This document shows, one piece after another, positions 15,774-23,521 of a DNA stretch of 23,911 nt. This stretch comes from CAYMLQ01 sp964390795 (GTDB taxonomy: Bacteria; Verrucomicrobiota; Kiritimatiellia; RFP12; UBA1067): NCBI GenBank assembly GCA_964390795.1, contig CAYMLQ010000049.1:1-23911 (forward strand). The letters are read 5' to 3'. Position 1 is the first letter of the stretch, and each line of letters begins with the position of its first letter. The notes beneath the pieces were generated by a model. It did not search any database. It was not told where the DNA came from and worked only from the letters and a program-made list of their open reading frames with translations. Made by a program: the position numbers and the translations under genes.

Positions 15774-17255
15774 ATGAGTTGTGCGTCGGTACTATTTGGC
15801 AGCGAGTTTTCAGCGGAGGAGGTGGCACGGACGAGAGCCGCACATGGCTTGCTGACCATGGAGGTCGAGGTCGGTACCGCCTGCAATTTTTTGTGCCGGT
15901 ACTGTTACGTCGGCGACTGCCATGCGAAAGCCCCCGGGGACCAGCACGAGCTGACGCAGTCCGAGCTGCGCGAGGTGGTGGCGCAGGCTCAGGCGCTGGG
16001 TGCGCGGAAAATCATTCTGCTGGGCGGAGAGCCCCTGCTTTACGATGATACGCCTGCGCTCTGCGAGTGGATCCGCAGCCGCGGCATGTCTGTGGAACTG
16101 TTCACTAACGGGACGAACCTGACAGCCTCCCTGGCTGCCCGGCTCTTCAGTCAGGGCGTGCATGTCGTCTTGAAATGGCACTCGGCGGACCACCAGGTTC
16201 AGGACTGGCTGGCGGGTGTGGAGGGGGCCGCGGAGGTCATGGCGTCGGCGTACCGCAACCTCCGTGCGGCCGGCTATCCTTCTGAGTCGGCCCGTATGGC
16301 CTTAAGCACGGTGATTTGCCGCCAGAACATCGGGGAGCTGCCCGAGCTGTGGCGCTGGATGCGTGCCGAAGGCATCGAGCCGTACTTCGAGATGATCACC
16401 CCGCAAGGCCGGGCGCGGCAGAGCGGCCACGAGCTGTCGCCCAGCGTGGAGGACACGCGGAGGCTTTTCGAAACGATCCAGGCGATTGACCGCGACCAGT
16501 TCGGGCGGGTCTGGGAGGCTCAGCCGCCGCTGGTGGGCAACGTCTGCCTGCGGCATTCGTTCTCCTGCCTTGTGAACGCAGCGGGCGACGTCATGCCGTG
16601 CGTCGGCGTGTCGCTGCCCATCGGGAATATCCGGCGGCAGCCGCTCGCGAAGATTCTGTCGGGCAGCGAGGTCATCGCCGATCTGCGCAACCATCAGCGG
16701 ACGATTCAGGGCGCGTGCGGGCTGTGCGAGAAGGCCGAGCTGTGCTACGGCTGCCGCGGCGCGGCGTTTCAACTGACGGGGAATTACCTGGGCTCCGATC
16801 CGCTGTGTTGGCGCAATCAGGGCGGTGCCGATTGCAGCGCGCTGCCGATCGCCGCAGAGCGCCTGGTGCCGCACCAGCCTCCGGCGCGGATGGTGGACAC
16901 TCTGACTGCGGTAGGGGAGTGCTCGGCGGAGGTGACAGCCTCCATTGCGGCCGCCAACCCGCACTGCCGCGAGGGCCGGCTGACCGAGGCGGCTCATCTC
17001 GAGTTGATGGCGCAGGCGGCAGCCGCGATGCACGGCTATCGTCATCAGGTGCGGCACGACGGCGTCGCTCAGCGCGGCATGCTGGTCGGGGCGCGGGATT
17101 TGGAGATCTTCGAAACGGTGCGGGTCGGCGACGCGCTGACCGTCTCGCTGCGCAAGGAAGCCCGGCTGGGCACCTTCGGCGTTATCCGCGCAGAAGTCCG
17201 GCGCGAGGGCACGCTCGTCTCACAAGCGGAGTTGAAAACATGGCACGAAGATTGA
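15774..17255 (+). CDS. Radical SAM/SPASM enzyme fused to an ApeP-like hotdog dehydratase domain
   Basis: 493 residues. ATG 15774 has AAGGTGG about 10 bp upstream. The radical SAM CxxxCxxC motif is C37, C41, C44 (TACNFLCRYCY), followed by the SAM-binding LLGGEPLL. A SPASM/twitch-type cysteine set occupies about 255-345 (NVCLRHSFSC, VMPCVGV, ACGLCEKAELCYGCRG, DPLCW). From about 355 to the end the sequence changes to a hotdog dehydratase of the ApeP/FabZ kind: PHQPPARMVDTL, then AAHLELMAQAAAAMHG with the conserved acidic residue, and GDALTVSL. Such domains dehydrate 3-hydroxyacyl-ACP in aryl polyene synthesis. The active-site PFF..G-like segment reads NPHCREG here, so activity is uncertain. The stop overlaps the LolA-like gene by 16 bp. 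Confidence 0.85.
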   Translation: MSCASVLFGSEFSAEEVARTRAAHGLLTMEVEVGTACNFLCRYCYVGDCHAKAPGDQHELTQSELREVVAQAQALGARKIILLGGEPLLYDDTPALCEWIRSRGMSVELFTNGTNLTASLAARLFSQGVHVVLKWHSADHQVQDWLAGVEGAAEVMASAYRNLRAAGYPSESARMALSTVICRQNIGELPELWRWMRAEGIEPYFEMITPQGRARQSGHELSPSVEDTRRLFETIQAIDRDQFGRVWEAQPPLVGNVCLRHSFSCLVNAAGDVMPCVGVSLPIGNIRRQPLAKILSGSEVIADLRNHQRTIQGACGLCEKAELCYGCRGAAFQLTGNYLGSDPLCWRNQGGADCSALPIAAERLVPHQPPARMVDTLTAVGECSAEVTASIAAANPHCREGRLTEAAHLELMAQAAAAMHGYRHQVRHDGVAQRGMLVGARDLEIFETVRVGDALTVSLRKEARLGTFGVIRAEVRREGTLVSQAELKTWHED

Positions 17256-17905
17256 TGCTGGAGTCGCGCCTGCTGAGCAGGGGTGCGGTGGCGGGCGTGC
17301 TGTTCAGCGCGATGCTGGGCGGGCCAGACCAGGCCTCAGGCGGCGGCCAGACGAACGCGGTTTTGGCCCGGCTGGAGTCGTCCTTGGCTGGCGTGAAGAC
17401 AGTGCGTACGCGGTTTGTTCAGGAGAAGAAACTCGCGCTGTTTAAGAACCCGCTGATCACGCGCGGCGTGATCCAGGTGGAGCCGCCGGACAGGCTGCTC
17501 TGGCGGGTCGAGAGCCCGATCAAGTATGTGCTGCTGATCGACGGCAAGCAGGCGAAGCAGTGGGACGGCGAGACCGGCAAGACGCAGAAGATCCCGCTTT
17601 CGGATAACCCGGTCTTCGCGGCGGTGACCGAACAGCTGCGGTCCTGGTTCGGCGGGCGCTACAGTCTCCTCGCCAACGACTACGACATCGTCCAGCGGTC
17701 GGAAACGCCCGCGGCCTTTGTCTTCACGCCCAAGCCGGAAACCCCTCCCGCGAAGATGCTCAAGTCCGTGACCGTGACGTTTCGCGAGGACAAGCGGTAT
17801 ATCACGTCGATTCAGATCGACGAGGCGGGCGGCGACGTGACGGTCTTGAAATTTGAAGAGACCGAGATCAACGTGCCGTTCGCGCCGAAAGAGTGGGAGC
17901 TGTAG
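17240..17905 (+). CDS. LolA-like outer-membrane carrier protein
   Basis: 221 residues. ATG 17240 has GGAG 8 bp upstream and overlaps the radical SAM gene by 16 bp; ATG 17255, in the same frame, overlaps that stop by one base and is an alternative. An N-terminal hydrophobic export segment (GAVAGVLFSAMLGG) is followed by the LolA-type fold: VRTRFVQEKKLALFKNPLIT, GVIQVEPPDRLLWRVESPI, then DGKQAKQWDGETGK. LolA proteins shuttle lipid-modified cargo through the periplasm. Paralogues of this form sit in aryl-polyene-type clusters beside MMPL exporters and probably carry the lipid product rather than lipoproteins. The MMPL gene starts at its stop codon. Confidence 0.85.
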   Translation: MARRLMLESRLLSRGAVAGVLFSAMLGGPDQASGGGQTNAVLARLESSLAGVKTVRTRFVQEKKLALFKNPLITRGVIQVEPPDRLLWRVESPIKYVLLIDGKQAKQWDGETGKTQKIPLSDNPVFAAVTEQLRSWFGGRYSLLANDYDIVQRSETPAAFVFTPKPETPPAKMLKSVTVTFREDKRYITSIQIDEAGGDVTVLKFEETEINVPFAPKEWEL

Positions 17906-20316
17906 TGGCGTGGCCGCTCAGAGCGTGTGTTCAAAGAAAGCTGCAAAGCCGGTCGTTTGTTGCGGCTGCGGTGTTCGTTATCACGGCCGTCTCGTGCGCC
18001 TGCCTGCCCTTTTTGAAGTTCGACGGACGGATCGACGTGATGCTGCCGGACCGGTCGGAGTTGCGCGATATTTTTTCCTTTCTCCGCGAGATCCAGGTCG
18101 CCGACAAAGTGCTGGTCACCTTCGCGATGCGCGACGCGTCATCGGATCAGGACGCGCTCGTTGCGGCTGCCGACCGATATGCGGCGGGGCTTGATCCCGC
18201 GCTGGCGACGCCGCTGAGCCTCGGGTTCCGAACGGGTGAGATCGCGCAGGATTTCGTGCGGCTGGCGCGCCAGTTGCCGGATTATACGGAGGAGAATGAT
18301 TTCGCACGTCTGGCAGAGGACACGTCGCCTGCCGGCATCCGCAAATCCCTGGAGGCGCTGCGGCATCGGCTGCATCAGCCGGAAGGGATGTTCGGCGCCT
18401 CGGCGGCGCAGTCTGACCCGCTGGACTGGAACGGGCACACGGTCAAGAAGATCATGGCGGCCGTCGCCTCGTTCGGGTATCGCGCGGTGCCGGTCCAACA
18501 GCACCTGATGGATCAGGAGCGCAGGCATCTGCTGATGATCTTGCAGACGTCGGTCCTGATGACGGACGCGTCGGGCGTTCGCCGCTTGCTGAGCCATCTC
18601 AACGGGCTTGCGGCGGGACTTCCGGCCGGCGTTGAGACGCAGCTGGTGTGCGGGCATTTGCACACGGCGGGGAACGAGGCGGTGATCCGCCGCGACATCA
18701 CGATCACGTCGATCGCCATCACGCTGGTGTTCATCGTTCTGTTTTTCGGTGTCTATCGCGATTGGCGGGCCGGCTTTGTGGTGCTGATCCCGTTTGTCGC
18801 CAGCGCCCCGGCATTGGCCTTGGCGGCCTGTGCGGTCAGCAGTTTCTCCTACATCGTGGTGGGCTTCGGCTCTGTCATCGCGGGGATTGCCGTGGATTAC
18901 GGGATACACACCTATGTCACGGCGCGCGGCGAGCAGGCCGAGCGGAATCTCAAGCTGATTCGCAGGCCGGTGACGCTGAGCGCGCTGACGACGCTCTGCG
19001 TGTTTGTGGCCTTCTGCTTCTCGTCCATGCCTGCGTACCGCCAACTGGGTCTCTTTGCCTCACTCGCGATTCTCATCTCGCTGGCGTACGCGTTCTGGGT
19101 GCTACCGCTGTTTGTCAAAAGGGCGGAGCCCAGCGCCGCAGAGGTCGCCACGTTTGGACATTCGAGGGTCGGAGCATGGGCGATCATTGCGATGGCGACC
19201 GTCGTGTTCGCAGCGGGCCTGTGGCTGGTCTCCCGCTTAACGCTGGACACGGACGTCGCGAAGCTGGACGGTACGCCGCGTGCCACGCTGGACGAGGAGA
19301 AGCGGGCGCTGTCGATCTGGGGTGGCGGCGAGTCGCTGGCCGCGATTCTCTGCGTGGATGCGAAAGATGAAAGCGAGGCGCTTCGGCTGAACGACCGGGT
19401 GTACGCCGGTCTCTTGGCCGCGGGCATCGGGGCGGCGGAAATCTCCAGCCTGTCGCCGATCTGCCCGTCCGATGAAACCCGCCGGGCGCGGCGTCATGCG
19501 TGGTCCGCGTATTGGACGGACGAACGGGGGCGGACGTTCCGGGAAAACCTAGAGAGGCAAGCGGCCGAGCTGGAGTTCTCCGAGCAGGCCTTTCGGCCGT
19601 TCTGGGGGCTGTTCGAAGGGTGGCGGACGACGTCCGCCGAGCGTGCAACCGAGCCGATCGGGTTTCTCAATCCGCTGCGTGACCGGTTTATCCACACGCA
19701 TGACGGCGTCACGCGCGTGACCACCTTTGTTCCGGATGAGCCCCGCTGCCTCGCGGTGGCGCAACGGCTGCGCGACGAGATCCCGTCGCTGCGCATGATT
19801 TCGCGGAATGCGTTCTCCCAAACGCTGTCAACCGCCATTGCCCGTGAGGTCTCTTGGATTTCATTGGTGGCTGCGCTGATGATCGCCATTCTGACGATCG
19901 TTCTGATCCGGCGCGCCGGAATGGTACTGCTCTCGATGATGCCAGCGGTCGCCGGTGCGGTGTGGGGCGGCGCGGGGATGGCGCTGTGCGGCCTGCCGCT
20001 GAACATTGCGAACCTGATCGCCGGCGTCATGCTTCTCGGCTTGTGCATCGACTACGGGATCTGCATGGTGTATGCACACCAGCGCGGGATGCGGCGCGAT
20101 GTGTTCCGCGCGGTGACCCTGTCCGCCGTGACGACCGTGCTCGGGGCTGCCGTGCTGCTGCTGGCAAGGCACCCCGCATTCTTCTCCATCGGCGTCACGC
20201 TGGTCTCCGGTGTGTCGGCGGGCTATCTCTACGCGTGGCTGGTTCTGCCCGCCCTGCAAACGGTGTGGCCGCGACTCAATCCTGCTGATACGGCCGGGAA
20301 AGGGGAGAGGTTATGA
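17905..20316 (+). CDS. MMPL/RND-family exporter
   Basis: 803 residues. GTG 17905 overlaps the LolA-like stop by one base and has GGAG 5 bp upstream; GTG 17893 is an alternative adding four residues. Topology fits the MMPL family: TM1 at about 15-37, a periplasmic loop to about 265, a TM block (about 265-405) containing SVIAGIAVDYGIHTY, TM7 near 422-444, a second periplasmic loop, and a final TM block (about 652-790) with LLGLCIDYGICMVYAHQRG. The Asp-Tyr pairs in each half match the proton-relay region of MMPL/RND transporters. It probably moves a lipid from the inner membrane to the LolA-like carrier. It overlaps the next gene by 4 bp (ATGA). Confidence 0.92.
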   Translation: MAWPLRACVQRKLQSRSFVAAAVFVITAVSCACLPFLKFDGRIDVMLPDRSELRDIFSFLREIQVADKVLVTFAMRDASSDQDALVAAADRYAAGLDPALATPLSLGFRTGEIAQDFVRLARQLPDYTEENDFARLAEDTSPAGIRKSLEALRHRLHQPEGMFGASAAQSDPLDWNGHTVKKIMAAVASFGYRAVPVQQHLMDQERRHLLMILQTSVLMTDASGVRRLLSHLNGLAAGLPAGVETQLVCGHLHTAGNEAVIRRDITITSIAITLVFIVLFFGVYRDWRAGFVVLIPFVASAPALALAACAVSSFSYIVVGFGSVIAGIAVDYGIHTYVTARGEQAERNLKLIRRPVTLSALTTLCVFVAFCFSSMPAYRQLGLFASLAILISLAYAFWVLPLFVKRAEPSAAEVATFGHSRVGAWAIIAMATVVFAAGLWLVSRLTLDTDVAKLDGTPRATLDEEKRALSIWGGGESLAAILCVDAKDESEALRLNDRVYAGLLAAGIGAAEISSLSPICPSDETRRARRHAWSAYWTDERGRTFRENLERQAAELEFSEQAFRPFWGLFEGWRTTSAERATEPIGFLNPLRDRFIHTHDGVTRVTTFVPDEPRCLAVAQRLRDEIPSLRMISRNAFSQTLSTAIAREVSWISLVAALMIAILTIVLIRRAGMVLLSMMPAVAGAVWGGAGMALCGLPLNIANLIAGVMLLGLCIDYGICMVYAHQRGMRRDVFRAVTLSAVTTVLGAAVLLLARHPAFFSIGVTLVSGVSAGYLYAWLVLPALQTVWPRLNPADTAGKGERL

Positions 20317-20987
20317 GAGCTGCGGTTTACGCGGTGACGTTGTGCTGCGCGGTGCTGGCGGGTTGTATGACCTCTCCGTTTCCGAAACCGGCCCCGTTCA
20401 CGCCTCCTGCGGGCGTCGCGCTGGCCGAGGTGCCCGCCCGCTTCACGTCGCGACTGGCCCCGCGGTTCGAGCAGGTCAACGCGATTATTTTACACTACAA
20501 ATTTTATTCGTTCACCGCGCTGGGCGTGGCTTCCGTAGATCTGACGACGCGCTCCTTCGCCGTCACGTGCATGACGCCGATCGGCGTCAAACTCTTCGAC
20601 GTCGTGTGCGATCAGGGCCGCGCCGAGGGACGGTTCGTCCACCCCGAGCTGGCGAAACGCGGCGGGGATTTGGCGCAGGCCGCGGGCGCGGATCTGACGC
20701 ACGCCTACCTGGACTGGCAGCCTCCCGCAGGCACGCCGCACGCGGTGAAGGACGGTCGGCTGGTTTTTTCAGCAGCCGACGCGACGGGCGTGACCGAGTA
20801 CCGCTATGCCGGCTGCGACGGGCGCCTCGCCGAGAAAATCCGTTTTGAAAAGGGGCGCCGCGCGTGGACGGTCGAGTATCGCGGATTCGCGTCGGAAGCC
20901 GATGGACTGGTGCCGACAGGGCTGATGATCGAGAACCGCCAGTACGGCTACAGGCTTGTCGTTTCGACGCGCGAGGAAGAAAGGTAA
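20313..20987 (+). CDS. DUF3261-like lipoprotein
   Basis: 224 residues. AGGGGAGAGG precedes ATG 20313. The signal peptide ends in a lipobox (VLAGC, about 17-21), so it is probably lipid-anchored in the envelope. The remainder has an antiparallel-beta character with segments such as ILHYKFYSFTALGVASVDL and FAVTCMTPIGVKLFDVVCD, which resemble DUF3261 proteins found beside MMPL exporters and LolA homologues in aryl-polyene-type clusters. It may help insert the exported lipid into the outer membrane. Family membership is inferred from these segments and from the neighbourhood. Confidence 0.72.
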   Translation: MRAAVYAVTLCCAVLAGCMTSPFPKPAPFTPPAGVALAEVPARFTSRLAPRFEQVNAIILHYKFYSFTALGVASVDLTTRSFAVTCMTPIGVKLFDVVCDQGRAEGRFVHPELAKRGGDLAQAAGADLTHAYLDWQPPAGTPHAVKDGRLVFSAADATGVTEYRYAGCDGRLAEKIRFEKGRRAWTVEYRGFASEADGLVPTGLMIENRQYGYRLVVSTREEER

Positions 20988-20988
20988 T

Positions 20989-22437
20989 ATGAATGTTCTG
21001 CTTATTAGGCCGCACCTGATCCTCGAGCTGGCCCGCCGGTTTCATTCGTTTCTGCATCTGGAGCCGCTCGATCTGGAGACGGTGGCGGGAGGCGTCGAGC
21101 CTCCGCACGGCATCGGAATTCTCGACCTTTCCCATGAGCGCAAGCCGTTCGCCGCGCTGCGCAGACGGCTGCTGGAGATGCGTCCCGACGTGGTCGGGTT
21201 CGGGTGTTACTCGAACCAAGCGTCGGCTGTTCGCGAGCTTGCGGCGGTCGTGCGGCAGCTCCTGCCCTCGGCCAAGATCGTGGTCGGGGGCGTCCACGCG
21301 AGCATCGCGCCGAAGGATCTCAATGAGCCAGCGCTGTTCGACTACGTGATCCGCGGCGAGGGCTCGATTGCGATCCGGCGGCTGCTGAAGGCGCTGGATG
21401 CGGGCGGCAGGCTGGCGGACGAAGGGGTGCTGCCGGTCGGGACACCGCAGTTTGACGCGCTTGCGGACGGGCCGCCGCCCGCGCATCCGGACTACGAGCA
21501 CGTCGCCAAGCCTCGGCGCGACCTGGTCGACCGCACGAAGTATTTCTGCATCTGGTCGGGGAAGCGCAACGAGAGGTTGCCCGCGCTGTTCCCTCAGGTG
21601 GCGTCGATGCGGACCAGCGTGGGCTGCCCGCGCCGGTGCAGCTTCTGCGTCGTGCATTACTTGGCGCACGGGCGGTACATTCAGCGCGACCCCGAGGAAG
21701 TGGTGGACGAGATCGCTTCGATTGCGGAAGAGTACATCTACTTTGTTGACGACGAGATGTTCATCAACCCGGCGCGCGCGGAGGCGATCGCGCGGCTGCT
21801 GCTGGAGAGGGGCATCCGCAAGCAGTACATCAGTTGGGCGCGGAGCGACACGATCTGCGAGCACCCCGAGCTGTTCAAGCTGTGGCAGAGGGCGGGCCTA
21901 CAGGTGGTCTACGTGGGGCTCGAGTCGATGGAGGAGGAGGCGCTCAAAGGGTTCAACAAAGGCGTGGACGCCAAGACCAACCGGCGTGCGGTCGAGATCT
22001 TGCGCGAGACCGGGATCGTGCTGCATTCGGCGCTGATCGTGAATCCCGATTTCACGAAAGAGGATTTCCTGAAGTTGCACCGCACGATCGACTTGATCGC
22101 GCCGGCGGAGATGTCGTTCACGGTGCTTTCGCCTTCGCCAGGAACCGCCTACTGGCAAGAGACGTGCGACCGCTTCATCCCTTGCGACCCGTATGCGTTC
22201 TACGACTGCATGCACACCCTGTTGCCGACGCGCCTGCCCCTGCCCACGTTCTACCGGTATTTCGCGATCCTGTACCTGCGGGGGTTTCGGAAGAACCCGT
22301 GGCGCGCGCATCACATCCGGGTTCCCTTCAAGGACATGGTTCGCCTGCTGTGGAACGGGATGCGGACAGGCATCACGCTGCACCGCCTGCACCGCGACTT
22401 TACGGACGAGGCGCGGGCGAAGTGCGGACGCGGATAA
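20989..22437 (+). CDS. B12-binding radical SAM enzyme, HpnR-like
   Basis: 482 residues. ATG 20989 follows the DUF3261 stop by one base, with GGAAGAAAGG upstream. The N-terminal ~140 residues form a cobalamin-binding-like domain (LLIRPH, LHLEPLDLETVAGG, RPDVVGFGCYSNQAS, GGVHASI); the classical DxHxxG motif is not seen. The radical SAM core has C213, C217, C220 (GCPRRCSFC), then IYFVDDEMF and RGIRKQYISWARSD. The C-terminal part has HTLLPTRLPLPTFYRY. This layout and several motifs resemble hopanoid C-3 methylase HpnR, a class B methyltransferase acting on unactivated carbons of a lipid. No hopanoid genes are in the window, so the substrate may instead be the product of this operon. Confidence 0.85.
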   Translation: MNVLLIRPHLILELARRFHSFLHLEPLDLETVAGGVEPPHGIGILDLSHERKPFAALRRRLLEMRPDVVGFGCYSNQASAVRELAAVVRQLLPSAKIVVGGVHASIAPKDLNEPALFDYVIRGEGSIAIRRLLKALDAGGRLADEGVLPVGTPQFDALADGPPPAHPDYEHVAKPRRDLVDRTKYFCIWSGKRNERLPALFPQVASMRTSVGCPRRCSFCVVHYLAHGRYIQRDPEEVVDEIASIAEEYIYFVDDEMFINPARAEAIARLLLERGIRKQYISWARSDTICEHPELFKLWQRAGLQVVYVGLESMEEEALKGFNKGVDAKTNRRAVEILRETGIVLHSALIVNPDFTKEDFLKLHRTIDLIAPAEMSFTVLSPSPGTAYWQETCDRFIPCDPYAFYDCMHTLLPTRLPLPTFYRYFAILYLRGFRKNPWRAHHIRVPFKDMVRLLWNGMRTGITLHRLHRDFTDEARAKCGRG

Positions 22438-22481
22438 GCTCTCTCCGATTGGGGTGTTTCACGTTACTGTCTCTTTTCTTT

Positions 22482-22553
22482 GACTAACGTCAGCGACCAC
22501 CGAACCCGTGAGCCGCAGGCGAACGAGGGTTCGGTGTGTCGCCGTTGTTGGGG
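22482..22553 (-). other. attC-like integron recombination site
   Basis: Read on the minus strand, the site runs from CCCCAAC (plus 22547-22553) to GTTAGTC (plus 22482-22488), close to the RYYYAAC and GTTRRRY core boxes with one mismatch each. Between them is a 15-bp stem (22493-22507 with 22527-22536 and 22538-22542) in which T22537 is extrahelical, 4-nt unpaired spacers on both sides, and a 19-nt terminal loop. It lies 43 bp beyond the stop of the minus-strand gene at 22597-23289, as attC does in a gene cassette. No integrase gene is in the window. Confidence 0.6.
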
Positions 22554-22596
22554 AATAGTCTATCTCTATTCGTTCGGAATGTCCTGGGGGTCTTCA

Positions 22597-23289
22597 CTAA
22601 AAAAGGCTGACATACTTGATCTGCTTATCATCGCCAATTTTGACTGCGCAGAGGGACCCACCCAAAAAGCCATTTTCAACTTCAAATACTACATGCCAGC
22701 CGAAATCAACCCTGACGGGTTCTTTGCCTAAGATGTACCGAGTATTTTTGTTATACTGACTCGCTGGCGGATTCGCCTTCAGGTGCTCCCTTGCGAATTC
22801 AACAGCGACGTGACTTGCAAGCCAAGTATTAGTCGGCGCAACGATATAATCCTTGATGTTACACAAGACGTTCGAGAGTTGGGTCGCGCCTGTATACGGC
22901 AGTATGCCTCTATAAGCATCGCCCCCTGGCATATGGTAGTCATTGCTTAAAAACCGGTTCGTGGAACCAGAGAATAGAGCATTGATGTCCAACTTAGGCT
23001 CCAAAACAAGCACGGCCTTATCAGGGAAAGGACTTCCACGGTTCGTCCAAGAGTTCTCGTAAAAATCAATGTGTATCGGCTCCCCGACCGCCAGGTTCCC
23101 TTTTGCAGAACTAACAATCTTGTAAACTACACTTCCGCGTGAGCCCTTTTCAACAAAGATGCCAACACCGACCAAGATGTCACGCTCATCAAATCCATGA
23201 AACGCCAATTCATCCGACGCATGCACCTGGGAACCGATACAGAGGTTAACCGCCGTAATGAGACTTAAGATTTTGGAAACGGATCTCAT
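22597..23289 (-). CDS. Exported protein of unknown function, cassette-like
   Basis: 230 residues. I do not recognise the family. ATG 23289 starts a signal peptide (MRSVSKILSLITAVNLCIG, cleavage probably after QVHA). The frame extends to an ATG at 23331, but that would put 14 charged residues before the signal. The mature part is soluble and mixed: a beta-rich N-terminal half (VGVGIFVEKGSRGSVVYKIV, AVLVLEPKLDI) and a C-terminal segment (YILGKEPVRVDFGWHVVFEV) resembling small alpha+beta secreted proteins. Base composition is clearly lower in GC than the operon to its left, its strand is opposite, and an attC-like site lies just after its stop. Together these suggest horizontal acquisition. Confidence 0.7.
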   Translation of the reverse strand: MRSVSKILSLITAVNLCIGSQVHASDELAFHGFDERDILVGVGIFVEKGSRGSVVYKIVSSAKGNLAVGEPIHIDFYENSWTNRGSPFPDKAVLVLEPKLDINALFSGSTNRFLSNDYHMPGGDAYRGILPYTGATQLSNVLCNIKDYIVAPTNTWLASHVAVEFAREHLKANPPASQYNKNTRYILGKEPVRVDFGWHVVFEVENGFLGGSLCAVKIGDDKQIKYVSLF

Positions 23290-23323
23290 CGTTCTGCTTT
23301 CTGCCCCAACCTCATATTGATCG

Positions 23324-23451
23324 TCACGCATATTTCTGGCGCGGCACCCGCCGACCTGTCATATGCGTCAGAGACCTCGCGGAATACCACCGGTTTACAA
23401 CGACATTCTGACGCATATCAGAAGACCGGACAGCGGACATGATATGCATCA
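23324..23451. promoter_or_regulatory. Four alternating copies of ATATGCGTCA
   Basis: Copies lie at 23324-23333 (minus, one mismatch), 23361-23370 (plus, exact), 23409-23418 (minus, exact) and 23442-23451 (plus, one mismatch). The middle pair extends to a 12-bp perfect inverted repeat (23361-23372 with 23407-23418). They lie upstream of the minus-strand gene starting at 23289 and could be operator sites or alternative RNA stems. Confidence 0.5.
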
Positions 23452-23521
23452 AACCGCCAAAACCCCACATGTACGGCCACCTCACAAGTACGAGACAGGA
23501 TAAGCCCCGGCGGCGTTCAGG

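Noticed and set aside
20587..21864. Minus-strand open frame of 425 codons
   Set aside because: It is antisense to the DUF3261-like and B12-radical SAM genes, both with clear motifs; no domain is seen in the antisense translation.
22480..22731. Plus-strand 83-codon ORF starting in the attC-like site
   Set aside because: Its first half is a translation of the stem-loop and its second half is antisense to the minus-strand exported protein. It has no independent support as a gene.
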